A stretch of DNA of 64,000 nt, taken from positions 365,740-429,739 of the forward strand of contig NZ_QQTO01000001.1 of assembly GCF_003351345.1 (NCBI RefSeq), read 5' to 3'. The position numbers and the translations under genes are program-made. The stretch comes from Allobosea caraganae (GTDB lineage: Bacteria > Pseudomonadota > Alphaproteobacteria > Rhizobiales > Beijerinckiaceae). Positions 45,981 through 54,437 of the stretch are shown here, piece after piece (within the stretch, counting starts at the first letter, position 1; every line of letters starts with the position of its first letter). The notes beneath the pieces are model-generated. The model saw only the letters and a list, made by a program, of their open reading frames with translations, was not told where the DNA came from and made no database searches.

Positions 45981-46717
45981 TGACAGCCATCGACATGCAG
46001 GCCGTGCGGGGCGCCGCACGCTACGACCTTTCGGGCCGGGTCGCCGTGGTGACCGGCGGGCTGAACGGGATCGGGGCCGCCATCGTCGCGATGCTGCGGG
46101 GCGCGCGGGCGCAGACCGTCATCTGGGACCGCGATCCCAGCAACGATCCCGACCATGTCCAGGTCGACGTCACCGACACCGCCTCGATCGAGCGGGCGCT
46201 GGAGCGCCTGCCGAAGCTCGACATCCTCGTGAACAACGCCGGCTACGCGGGAGCGACGGTGCCGCTCGAGACCTATCCCGCCGACGAGTGGCGGCGGGTG
46301 ATCGAGGTCAACCTGATGGGCACGTTCAACCTGTGCCAGGCCGCGGTCCCGCTGCTGCGCAAAGGTGGCTGGGGGCGCATCCTCAACATCGCCTCGCTCG
46401 CCGGTAAGGAAGGGACGCCGAACGCCTCGGCCTATAGCGCCGCCAAGGCAGGCGTGATCGCGCTGACCAAATCGCTGGGCAAGGAACTCGCCGGCTCCGG
46501 CGTGCTGGTGAATGCGCTCGCGCCGGCCGCGGTGCGGACCCGCCTGCTCGAGCAGATGACGCCGCAGCACGTGCAGGCGATGGTCGAGAAGAGCCCGCTC
46601 AAGCGCCTGATCGAGCCCCATGAGGTGGCCGAGCTCGCGATCTGGCTCTGCTCCGACGCCTGCACCGTGAATACCGGGGCGGTCTTCGACCTGTCCGGGG
46701 GCAGGGCGACCTACTGA
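45980..46717 (+). CDS. SDR-family oxidoreductase (complete catalytic motifs)
   Basis: 245 residues from ATG 45980; GGCGGAGCG lies before it. Motifs are intact: AVVTGGLNGIGAAIVAML, NNAGYAG, NIASLAGK (Ser position) and YSAAKAGVIALTKSL, ending FDLSGGRATY. It is the only one of three tandem SDRs here with a full Ser-Tyr-Lys set, and may be the working dehydrogenase of the operon. Confidence 0.9.
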   Translation: MTAIDMQAVRGAARYDLSGRVAVVTGGLNGIGAAIVAMLRGARAQTVIWDRDPSNDPDHVQVDVTDTASIERALERLPKLDILVNNAGYAGATVPLETYPADEWRRVIEVNLMGTFNLCQAAVPLLRKGGWGRILNIASLAGKEGTPNASAYSAAKAGVIALTKSLGKELAGSGVLVNALAPAAVRTRLLEQMTPQHVQAMVEKSPLKRLIEPHEVAELAIWLCSDACTVNTGAVFDLSGGRATY

Positions 46718-46794
46718 CCCCGCCACCGAGCGCATCGACACGAATTGCTCGCGGAACCAGCTCGGGTCTCCGCGATACTGGGAGGAGAAAGCAC

Positions 46795-47592
46795 GTGGAT
46801 CTTGGATTGAAGGGAAAGGTCGCGCTGGTGACGGGGGCGAGCCGCGGTCTGGGCAAGGCCATCGCCCGCCGCCTGCTCGACGAGGGCGCCTCGGTCGCCA
46901 TCCTGGCGCGCACGCAGAGCACGCTCGACGAGGCGGCCGCCGAGCTCTCCGCTGGCGGCGGGCAGGTCATGACCGTCGCGGCCGATGTCGGCGACACCGA
47001 GGGATATCCCTATCCGGCGGCGGTGCAGTCCGTGCTGGATCGGTTCGGGCGGGTCGACATCCTCGTCAACAACGCCGGCACGCATATCCGCGGCACGATC
47101 GACGACACGACCTTCCCGATGCTGGAGAAGCAGCTTCATGAGAAGCTGTTCGGCTTCCTCGGCATGATCCAGGCGGTCATGCCCGCGATGCGCCGGCAAG
47201 GCGACGGGCGGATCGTCAACGTCATCGGCCAGGCGGCGCGCCACGGCCATCCCGACCGGTTGCCCTCCGGCACGACCAACGTCGCGAAGATGGCGCTCAA
47301 CAAGAACGTGGCTGATGCGCTGGCGCGCCAGGGCATCCGCGTCGTCGCGGTCTGCCCGCAATGCATCGAGACCGAGCTGGTGACGAGGCTCGTCGCCAAG
47401 GAGATGCGCGAGCGCGGCGTCGACAAGGCCACCGCCTCGGCCGGCTTCACCCGCGCGACCGTGCTCGGCCGCCTGGGCACGCCGGAGGAGGTCGCGGACA
47501 CCGTCGCCTTCATGGCTTCGGACCGCGCGGGGTTCATCTGCGGCAGCTCCGTCAGCATCGACGGCGGCTACAACCGCTACGTTTTCGGTTAG
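46795..47592 (+). CDS. SDR-family protein lacking catalytic Ser and Tyr
   Basis: 265 residues from GTG after a strong GGAGGAG. Cofactor side looks normal (ALVTGASRGLGKAIARRL, VNNAGTHIRG). The active-site region reads GRIVNVIGQAARHG...SGTTNVAKMAL: against the SDR consensus the catalytic Ser position is Gly145 and the Tyr is Thr161, after a 3-residue insertion, while Lys165 stays. It probably binds NAD(P) but cannot use the standard mechanism. It may have another chemistry or be a partner subunit for the adjacent SDRs. Confidence 0.88.
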   Translation: MDLGLKGKVALVTGASRGLGKAIARRLLDEGASVAILARTQSTLDEAAAELSAGGGQVMTVAADVGDTEGYPYPAAVQSVLDRFGRVDILVNNAGTHIRGTIDDTTFPMLEKQLHEKLFGFLGMIQAVMPAMRRQGDGRIVNVIGQAARHGHPDRLPSGTTNVAKMALNKNVADALARQGIRVVAVCPQCIETELVTRLVAKEMRERGVDKATASAGFTRATVLGRLGTPEEVADTVAFMASDRAGFICGSSVSIDGGYNRYVFG

Positions 47593-47606
47593 GCGAGGAA
47601 CAGAAG

Positions 47607-48395
47607 ATGGAGCTTGGGCTCACAGGCAAGGTCGCGCTCATCACGGAGGCGACCACTAAGATCGGCGAGGCCATCGCCCAATCGCTGGCTGAGGAGGGGG
47701 CGCGGCTGGTGATCGTCGGCAGCGACGGCGCGGAGCTCACCCGCGCGGCCGAACGGCTGAAGGGACAGGGGGCCGAGGTGCTCCCCATCCGCAGCGACGG
47801 CCTCGACCAGCGCGAGGCGAAGCGCCTCGTTGCCGAGACCATCGCCCGCTTCGGCAAGATCGACGTCCTGGTGCTGAACTCGGACGCCGAGGTCACGGGC
47901 ACGATCGAGGAGGTGCCGGTTGAGGCGGTCGCCGGGCTGGTGCAGCGCAAGCTGCTCGGCCCGTGGGAACTCGCCCGCGCCGCCGCGCCGCATCTGCGCG
48001 GCCAGGAGAGCGGGCGGATCGTGGTGCTGATCAGCGACGCCGCCAAGGTGCCGCACAAGGCGCGGATCGCCTCGGCGCTGGTGGGGGCGGCGCAGCACGC
48101 CTTCGTCAAGTCGCTCTCGGACGATCTCGGGCCCGACAACGTGCTCGTGACCGGCGTTTCCGTCGGGCATATCGGGCCGCCATCGGCCGGGACAGCGCAG
48201 GTCGAGCGCAACATCTATGTCAGCCGCAGCCTGGAGCAGCAGGAGGCGGGCTGGGCCGCCGATGTGCCGCTCGGGCGCTGGGGCACGCCGGGCGACGTCG
48301 CCAACGCGGTCGCGTTCCTGGCCTCGGACCGCTCCAGCTTCATCTGCGGCTCGAACCTCGACGTCGATGGCGGCGACCAGAGGATGATCTTCTAG
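47607..48395 (+). CDS. Degenerate SDR-fold protein (probable pseudoenzyme)
   Basis: 262 residues from ATG 47607, 14 nt after the previous SDR, after GGCGAGGAACAG. The fold is recognisable end to end (KVALITEATTKIGEAIAQSL ... FLASDRSSFICGSNLDVDGG), but the TGxxxGxG loop reads TEATTKIG, NNAG reads LNSD, and the Tyr and Lys positions are Ser156 and Gly160 (ASALVGAAQHAFVKSL); Ser143 is kept. NAD(P) binding and hydride transfer look impossible by the usual route, yet the frame is intact, so it is probably selected for a structural or binding role. Confidence 0.87.
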   Translation: MELGLTGKVALITEATTKIGEAIAQSLAEEGARLVIVGSDGAELTRAAERLKGQGAEVLPIRSDGLDQREAKRLVAETIARFGKIDVLVLNSDAEVTGTIEEVPVEAVAGLVQRKLLGPWELARAAAPHLRGQESGRIVVLISDAAKVPHKARIASALVGAAQHAFVKSLSDDLGPDNVLVTGVSVGHIGPPSAGTAQVERNIYVSRSLEQQEAGWAADVPLGRWGTPGDVANAVAFLASDRSSFICGSNLDVDGGDQRMIF

Positions 48396-48490
48396 GCCAG
48401 CTCAACCAGCCAAGAACGGCCGGAGGCGTCGGCGGTGCGCAAAAGCGTTCCGCCGGGGCCATCCGGCGCCGGGGACGGGAGCCCTGACAG

Positions 48491-49267
48491 ATGAGCATGA
48501 TCGAGCTCGCATCCATCAGTAAGACCTTTCGGCAGAAGGGCGAGCCGGTCGAGGCCGTCCGCAACCTCAGCCTCAGCATCGGCGAGGGCGAGATCGTCGC
48601 CGTGATCGGCCCGTCGGGCTGCGGGAAGTCGACGCTGCTGAACATGATCTCCGGCCTCTACCGGCCGACGACCGGCAGGGTCGAGTACCGCGGCGAGCGG
48701 GTGACGGCGGTCAACACCTCCGTCGGCTACATGACGCAGAAGGACAACCTGCTGCCCTGGCGCAACGTCCGCGACAACGTCTCGCTGCCGCTCGAGATCC
48801 AGGGCGTGCCCAAGGCGCAGCGCGAGCGCGCGGCCGAGGAGCTGATCAGGCGCGTCGGGCTCGACGGCTTCGAGGAGAAGCTGCCGAGCGAGCTTTCGGG
48901 CGGCATGCGCAAGCGCGTCGGCCTGGCCCGCATGCTGCTGGCGCGGCCCGAGACCCTGCTGCTGGACGAGCCGTTCGGCGCGCTTGACGCACAGCTGAAG
49001 CTCGCGATGCACCAGCTGCTGCTCTCGATCAAGGAGGAGTACGGGCAGACCGTGCTGTTCGTCACCCATGACCTCGTCGAGGCGATCACGCTCTCGACCA
49101 AGGTGGTGATCTGCTCGCGGCGGCCCGGGACGATCCGGTACTCGCGCGACGTCGACCTGCCCTTCCCGCGCGACGTGCTGAACGTCCGCTTCACCGAGCA
49201 GTTCGGCGAAATCTACAACGACATCTGGGAGCAGCTCCGCCAGGAGTACAAGGAGGACCGGCTATGA
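48491..49267 (+). CDS. ABC transporter ATP-binding protein (nitrate/sulfonate/taurine-type)
   Basis: 258 residues. Walker A GPSGCGKSTLLN, YMTQKDNLLPWRNV, LSGGMRKRVGLARML, LLLDEPFGALDAQ and FVTHDLVEA are all present. It overlaps the permease by 4 nt. The layout ATPase-permease-binding protein directly after the SDR genes suggests import of the substrate that they and the cupin process. Confidence 0.93.
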   Translation: MSMIELASISKTFRQKGEPVEAVRNLSLSIGEGEIVAVIGPSGCGKSTLLNMISGLYRPTTGRVEYRGERVTAVNTSVGYMTQKDNLLPWRNVRDNVSLPLEIQGVPKAQRERAAEELIRRVGLDGFEEKLPSELSGGMRKRVGLARMLLARPETLLLDEPFGALDAQLKLAMHQLLLSIKEEYGQTVLFVTHDLVEAITLSTKVVICSRRPGTIRYSRDVDLPFPRDVLNVRFTEQFGEIYNDIWEQLRQEYKEDRL

Positions 49268-50094
49268 GCGCGGCCGAGCGAACCGGCGACGTCACGTCCG
49301 TCCTCCCCGAACCGGCCCAGGACGAGCGCTCCGAATTCGGCGACAGCGCGATGCTGGGCTTCCAGTTCCTGCTCGCCGTCGTTGTGCTGTTCATGTGGCA
49401 GGGCGCGTCCGGCCGGCTGGTCGACGATTTCTTCGTCTCCAACCCGATCGACGTCTTCCGCCGCCTCTACACCTGGACGGCCAACGGCTCGATCTTCCAG
49501 CACATCGCGGCGACGATCTACGAGACCATCGCGGGCTTCATGATCGGCGCCTCGATGGGCGTCCTGCTCGGCATCTGGCTGGGGATGTCGCGCTTCTACT
49601 CGCGCCTGCTGAACCCGTTCCTCTGGGCGCTCAACGCCCTGCCGAAAGTGGCGCTGGCGCCGCTCTTCGTGCTCTGGTTCGGGCTCGGGCTCGAGTCGAA
49701 GATCGCGCTGGCGGCGATCCTCACCCTGTTCATCGTGTTCATCAACACCTACCAGGGCATCAAGGACGTCGACGAGGACCTGCTCGACACGGTGCGCCTG
49801 ATGAAGGCGACGCGCGGCCAATTGCTGCGCAAGGTGATCCTGCCCTCCTCGGTCGCGTGGATCTTCACCGGCTTCAAGGTCGCGCTGCCGAACGCCCTGA
49901 TCGGCGCGGTCATCGGCGAGATGATCGCGTCCTCCTACGGGCTCGGCTACCTCGTGCAGCTCTCGGGCGCCCAGTTCGACACCGCCGGCGTCTTCGCCGT
50001 GCTCTTCGTCATCGGCATCCTCGCTGTGATCCTCAACCAGCTCATCGAAATGGCGCATTCGCGCCTGGATCACTGGAGAGTGCTCAACCGATAA
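49264..50094 (+). CDS. ABC transporter permease (SsuC-like)
   Basis: 276 residues with a ~35-residue cytoplasmic N-terminus, then MLGFQFLLAVVVLFMWQGASG. BPD core: LNALPKVALAPLFVLWFGLGLESK and an EAA loop EDLLDTVRLMKATRGQLLRKV. The ATG overlaps the ATPase stop (ATGA). A single permease, so a homodimeric channel is likely, unlike the two-permease importer at 35592-38059. Confidence 0.92.
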   Translation: MSAAERTGDVTSVLPEPAQDERSEFGDSAMLGFQFLLAVVVLFMWQGASGRLVDDFFVSNPIDVFRRLYTWTANGSIFQHIAATIYETIAGFMIGASMGVLLGIWLGMSRFYSRLLNPFLWALNALPKVALAPLFVLWFGLGLESKIALAAILTLFIVFINTYQGIKDVDEDLLDTVRLMKATRGQLLRKVILPSSVAWIFTGFKVALPNALIGAVIGEMIASSYGLGYLVQLSGAQFDTAGVFAVLFVIGILAVILNQLIEMAHSRLDHWRVLNR

Positions 50095-50119
50095 ATCCAA
50101 AAACAGGGAGGGAAGAACA

Positions 50120-51103
50120 ATGAAACTATTCGGAATACTCGTCGCGGGCGCGAGCTTGCTCGCAAGCGCGCTCAGTGCCAAGGCCGAGCCGGTGAAGATC
50201 GTCAATATCGGTCATAGCTACTATGCCGCCGGGCTCTACATCGCCCAGCAGGAGAAGATCTTCCAGAAATACGGCCTGGAGCCCACGGTGACCGTCGTCG
50301 GCGGCGGCCCGCTCGCGCTGCAGGCCATCCTCAGCGGCAACGTCGATTTCGGCGTTGTCAGCTACGAGCACGTCCTGGCCGCGGCAGTCCAGGGCAAGCC
50401 GATGGTCTCCTTCTTCAACCTGGTCAACCGGCCGACCAGCAACGTCATCGCCAGCACCGCGCTGGTCGCCGAGGCGAAGGGTCTCAACCCCGACGCCAAG
50501 ATCAGGCTGCTCAAGGGCAAGCGCATCGGCGTGCCAGCCCAGGGCGGCTCCGGCGACAAGCTGACGCGCGCGCTGATCGCGCTCGACGGCATGTCGGCCA
50601 GCGATGTCAGCATGGTGTTCAGCGGCGCCGACACGGGCTCCTACATCGCCGCGCTGAAGCGCGGACTGATCGATGCCGCGGTCGTGCCCGAACCGGCGGG
50701 CCTGATTGCGCGCGAGCAGAATGTCGGCGGCGTCTATCTCGACTTCATCGGCGGCGAGGTCCCGACCTTCAACGACATGATCTACATGTCGCTCACCGCC
50801 ACGCCTGAGTCCGTCGCCAAGAAACGCGACCTGCTCGGCAAGGTCACGGCCGTGTTCGCCGAGGCGCAGCGCATCATCAAGGACGAGCCTGAACGGGCGC
50901 TGGCGGCGATGAAGAAGGAATACCCGGAGATGAGCGACGCGATGAACCGCGAGCTCTTCAAGCTCCTGAACCAGGCCTGGAGCAAGGACGGCGTGATGTC
51001 CGAGGCGCAGGCCAAGGCGACCGCCGACTATCTCAAGCCGAGCGGCGACCACCCGCTCGAGCTCGCCAAGACCTTCACCAACGAATTCCTGCCGAAGAAA
51101 TAA
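50120..51103 (+). CDS. ABC transporter substrate-binding protein (NMT1/SsuA-like)
   Basis: 327 residues with a signal peptide (KLFGILVAGASLLASALSAKAE). Then KIVNIGHSYYAAGLYIAQQEKIFQKYGLEPTVTVVGGG, split at the usual NMT1 boundary, and LKGKRIGVPAQGGSGDKLTRA, GALKRGLIDAAVVPEP-like lobe 2. A GGGAGGGAAG leader precedes the ATG. It delivers an unknown small molecule, plausibly an aromatic or phenolic compound given the cupin dioxygenase downstream. Confidence 0.9.
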   Translation: MKLFGILVAGASLLASALSAKAEPVKIVNIGHSYYAAGLYIAQQEKIFQKYGLEPTVTVVGGGPLALQAILSGNVDFGVVSYEHVLAAAVQGKPMVSFFNLVNRPTSNVIASTALVAEAKGLNPDAKIRLLKGKRIGVPAQGGSGDKLTRALIALDGMSASDVSMVFSGADTGSYIAALKRGLIDAAVVPEPAGLIAREQNVGGVYLDFIGGEVPTFNDMIYMSLTATPESVAKKRDLLGKVTAVFAEAQRIIKDEPERALAAMKKEYPEMSDAMNRELFKLLNQAWSKDGVMSEAQAKATADYLKPSGDHPLELAKTFTNEFLPKK

Positions 51104-51107
51104 GGAC

Positions 51108-52001
51108 ATGACGATGACCGAGATCATCGGAGAAGAGCACCGCGCCTCTAAAGGCGCTGTGTCCCTCTTCCTCTGGCGCAAGCGGCTGGCCGGGCCGGCG
51201 CCGGAGGCTGGCCGGCCGGCGGTCATCCTGGTGCATGGCTCGTCCATGTCCTCGCTGCCGAGCTTCGACCTGACGGTGCCGGGCTGCCCGGATTATTCCT
51301 TCATGGACTGGCTGGCACGGCGAGGCTGGGACGTCTGGACGCTCGATCACGAAGGCTATGGCCACTCGACGATCACCGAGGGCAACTCGGACATCGCCAC
51401 GGGCGTCGCCGACCTGATCGCGGCGACGGACGAGATCACGCGCCTCACCGGCGCGACCTCCTTCCACGTCTACGGACTGTCCTCGGGGGCCCTGCGCGCC
51501 GCGGGCTTCGCGCAGGCGGCGCCGGAGCGCGTCGCGCGGCTCGTGCTCGACGCCTTCGTCTGGACCGGCAAGGACTCGCCGACGCTGGGCAAGCGGCGCG
51601 AGGGCATCGAATTCTTCCGCACCCATAACCGGCGCCCGATCGACCGCAAGTTCATCGAGAGCATCTTCACCCGCGACCTGCCTGGGACCAGCGAGCAGGC
51701 GGTGATCGAGGCCTGCGCCGAGGCCCAGTGCGCCTATGCCGATTCGGTGCCGACCGGCACCTATCTCGACATGACGACCAAGCTGCCGATCGTCGATCCC
51801 GAGAAGATCGCCGCCCCGACGCTGATCGTCCGCGGCGAGCATGACGGTATCGCCACCGTCGAGGACGTGCTCGCCTTCTTCCAGCGCCTGCCGGCCGGGG
51901 ACAAGCGCATCGCCATCCTGCCCGGCCTCGCCCACAGCACGCCACTCGGCATCTACCGTCACCGCATGTGGGACGCCGTCGAGCAGTTCCTCCGCTCCTG
52001 A
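51108..52001 (+). CDS. Alpha/beta hydrolase
   Basis: 297 residues from ATG 51108; ATG 51114 gives a better distance from TAAGGA and is equally likely. The oxyanion region is VILVHGSSMSS, the nucleophile elbow GLSSGALRA, the acid in GEHDGIATVED and the His in GLAHSTPLG, so a full Ser-Asp-His triad. Gene context suggests it hydrolyses an ester, or a carbon-carbon bond of a ring-cleavage type product. Eighty nt before the cupin gene. Confidence 0.88.
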   Translation: MTMTEIIGEEHRASKGAVSLFLWRKRLAGPAPEAGRPAVILVHGSSMSSLPSFDLTVPGCPDYSFMDWLARRGWDVWTLDHEGYGHSTITEGNSDIATGVADLIAATDEITRLTGATSFHVYGLSSGALRAAGFAQAAPERVARLVLDAFVWTGKDSPTLGKRREGIEFFRTHNRRPIDRKFIESIFTRDLPGTSEQAVIEACAEAQCAYADSVPTGTYLDMTTKLPIVDPEKIAAPTLIVRGEHDGIATVEDVLAFFQRLPAGDKRIAILPGLAHSTPLGIYRHRMWDAVEQFLRS

Positions 52002-52080
52002 GTGGCGCGTAGCCCGGGCCGCCATGGCCCAACCCAGCAACGATATGGCCCCGGCACCGCCGGGGCCGAGGAGAGCAAAC

Positions 52081-52608
52081 ATGGTCGACACGGTTTCGAC
52101 GAACGAGAAATGGCAGCCCTACAAGCATCCGCAGCCGAAGGAATCGCCGCCGGAGCTGATCGTTCCGAACGCCATCCCGACCGATGAGCGGATCTGGGTG
52201 CCTGTCGAAGACAACGTCTGGTTCCGGCCGCTGTGCCTGTGCGTGTCGCGCGGCTACTGGATGAACCTGCTGCGCGTGCGCAAGTCCGGCGTGCTCTCGC
52301 GCCATCGCCACCCGATGCCGGTCCATGCCTACGTCATCAAGGGCGAATGGCGCTATCTCGAGCATGACTGGATCGCGACGGAGGGCAGCTATGCCTACGA
52401 GGCGCCGGGCGAGACCCACACGCTCGTCGTCGACGCCCATGTCGAGGAGATGATCACGCTCTTCCAGGTCAACGGCGCAATGATCTACGTCGATCCCGAC
52501 GGCCGCAACACCGGCTATGACGACGTCTTCACGCGCCTCGACAAGTGCAGGGCGCATTACGCGCAGAACGGGCTGGGCGCGGACTACGTCGACCAGTTCA
52601 TCCGCTGA
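52081..52608 (+). CDS. 2,4'-dihydroxyacetophenone dioxygenase-like cupin
   Basis: 175 residues from ATG 52081 after GAGGAGAGCAAAC. A single cupin barrel: SRHRHPMPVHAYVIKGEWRYLEH supplies the first metal-ligand cluster, and GETHTLVVDAH the second His. The flow and length (WVP...D.VWFRPL...RGYW.NLLRV) resemble bacterial 2,4'-dihydroxyacetophenone dioxygenases, non-heme iron enzymes that cleave the C-C bond of hydroxyacetophenones to an aromatic acid plus formate. If right, the operon imports and degrades an aryl ketone. Substrate identity is inferred. Confidence 0.82.
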   Translation: MVDTVSTNEKWQPYKHPQPKESPPELIVPNAIPTDERIWVPVEDNVWFRPLCLCVSRGYWMNLLRVRKSGVLSRHRHPMPVHAYVIKGEWRYLEHDWIATEGSYAYEAPGETHTLVVDAHVEEMITLFQVNGAMIYVDPDGRNTGYDDVFTRLDKCRAHYAQNGLGADYVDQFIR

Positions 52609-52943
52609 TCCGCTCGCCGGAGCCTTGCCGGACTGCGTCCTCGGGGGTCTCGCAAATTGCCAGTGCGCCCGGGCTCAACTCCGGAAATTCCAGAGAACCG
52701 GGCCCGCTTCGCGCTATGCGCGAAGCCGCCGGGATTTACTGGCGGCGGGTACATTCAGCTGAAGAATCCGGCACCTACCTGTCCTGCGACGCCGAGCGAA
52801 TGGCGGCATCAATAGGGTCGGCGAGGACCAAACCCTATTGTCTCTCATGGAGAGACACAGAAGCGCCCAATGCACCGTTTATCGCCTGGCTTGGGCCGAT
52901 TAGATCAGGGCCATCGCAAAGATGATCGCGAAAGGCACCTGTC
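52609..52943. other. Intergenic region with a hairpin
   Basis: 335 nt with no supportable gene. CTTCGCGC-TAT-GCGCGAAG (52707-52725) is a perfect 8-bp hairpin set in CCGGGCCCG...CCGCCGGGA, similar in style to the REP-like element at 662-767, and may end or protect the cupin transcript. Confidence 0.5.
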
Positions 52944-53594
52944 ATGAAACTCTACATTGCGAACAAGACCTGCTCCGAAGCTGTGCAGATCATCGCCAAC
53001 GAACTCGGCCTGAATCTGGAGCTGATCCATTATGACGTCGCCGGCAAGACGACGTCGAACAATGACGATTTCCTCACGGTCAATCCGCTTGGCTATGTGC
53101 CGGTGCTGGTGCTCGACGACGGCAAGCATGAACCGCTCACTGAAACGATCGTCCTGGCGTCATATCTCGCGGATCAGCACCCCGAGGCGGGACTACTCCC
53201 GGCGCGCGGGACGCTCGACCGGGTGAGGCACGAGCAGTTGCTCGTCTTCATCGCGACCGAGATTGCGCAGAAGCATATTCCGCTGATGCGCAAGCTGATG
53301 ACCGAAGAGGGCATCGCCTGGGCCCGCAGCAAGATCGTCACTGCCTATAAGGTCTTCGACGACCGCCTCGCCGACGGCCGGCCGTTCTTGGAGGGCGACA
53401 GGCTGACCGTCGCCGACGCTTATCTGTGGGGGACCTTCTGGCACGAGCGCTCCGGCGCCCGTATAGACCACCTCAATCACGTCATGGCGTGGAAGGCGCG
53501 CATGGATGCGCTTCCGTCGGTCCAAAAGGCGGTGCGGGACGAAGCCGAAATCGTGGCTCGGCACACTGCCCAGATCTCACGCCAGGCGGCTTGA
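52944..53594 (+). CDS. Glutathione S-transferase family protein (GstA/beta-like)
   Basis: 216 residues. The N-terminal thioredoxin fold begins LYIANKTCSEAVQIIANEL, with the Cys of beta-class GSTs at residue 10 and the glutathione-contact VNPLGYVPVLVL and ETIVLASYLADQHPE. The all-alpha domain ends with DRLTVADAYLWGTFWH. It conjugates or reduces electrophiles with glutathione. It stands alone, so no operon evidence for its substrate. Confidence 0.92.
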   Translation: MKLYIANKTCSEAVQIIANELGLNLELIHYDVAGKTTSNNDDFLTVNPLGYVPVLVLDDGKHEPLTETIVLASYLADQHPEAGLLPARGTLDRVRHEQLLVFIATEIAQKHIPLMRKLMTEEGIAWARSKIVTAYKVFDDRLADGRPFLEGDRLTVADAYLWGTFWHERSGARIDHLNHVMAWKARMDALPSVQKAVRDEAEIVARHTAQISRQAA

Positions 53595-53793
53595 ACCGTT
53601 GGGCCGAAGCTGCGGCGCCCCCGTTGCGGCTTCGGCCCAGCTGAGCGGCTCGGGTGGTGCCATCGCGTGCCGGGGCGACGGGCAGGGCCGGCAGGATGCA
53701 AGGCTTCAGGATCGTCAGCACGCCCGGCCGGATTGGCCGGGGTGAAGAAGGTCGCTGAGGCGCATCCCGCCCATCTGAGACAGCAAGGCCTGC

Positions 53794-54210
53794 TCAGACC
53801 AGGTTGATGACGACGTCGATGTTGCCGCGCGTCGCCTTGGAGTACGGGCAGGTCTGATGCGCGGCATCGACCAGGGCCTGCGCGGTCTCCCGGTCCACGC
53901 CGGGGATGCTGACGTTCAGGCGGGCCTGGAGGAGATAGGCGCCCTCGGTCGTGCCCAGATCCACTTCGGCGTCGATGGCCAGATCGGGCGGGAGCGCGAC
54001 TTTCATCTTGCGTGCGGCGAGCCCCATCGCCCCCTCGAAGCAGGCCGACCAGCCGGCGGCGAACAGCTGCTCCGGATTGGTGCCGGTGCCGGCTCCGCCT
54101 GGTGTGGACAGCTTGACGTCGAGCCGGCCGTCGCTGCTGCGCGACACGCCATCGCGCCCGCCGGTGGTGTGGGTCTTGGCGGTGTAGATCACCTTCTCTG
54201 GCTTGATCAT
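53794..54210 (-). CDS. Organic hydroperoxide resistance protein (OsmC/Ohr family)
   Basis: 138 residues from ATG 54210, the normal Ohr length. Ohr-type start KVIYTAKTHTTGGRDGVSRS, catalytic Cys in GWSACFEGAMG and the second Cys in TCPYSKATRGN, ending IDVVINLV. It reduces organic peroxides with the help of lipoylated or dithiol partners. No adjacent MarR-type OhrR is visible. The upstream frame to 54417 is not protein-like. Confidence 0.93.
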   Translation of the reverse strand: MIKPEKVIYTAKTHTTGGRDGVSRSSDGRLDVKLSTPGGAGTGTNPEQLFAAGWSACFEGAMGLAARKMKVALPPDLAIDAEVDLGTTEGAYLLQARLNVSIPGVDRETAQALVDAAHQTCPYSKATRGNIDVVINLV

Positions 54211-54437
54211 GACTTTGGACCTTCTCTGGTTGGTCGACGCACCATCGCGCCGGGTGCAGTGGCTACGAAACTGTGGAGGCGAGAATGAAAGCTCTTGCGG
54301 GGAGCAGGTCTTGACGGCTCCGGTGGCAGCCGGAGGTGCCGCGGCAGGACTGGAGGAAGCTGCGTTCGGCGGCCGGACGACGGCCAGCTCCCGGTACCCG
54401 TTCCGCGACGGCGCCATTCGCGAGGGTCGGGGGCCGT

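Noticed and set aside
47607..48395. Pseudogene call for the degenerate SDR
   Set aside because: The frame is intact, with a good leader, normal length and coupled spacing, so a selected pseudoenzyme is more likely than a broken gene.
52707..52725. Rho-independent terminator
   Set aside because: A perfect hairpin, but no following T-run; kept only as a hairpin or REP-like element.
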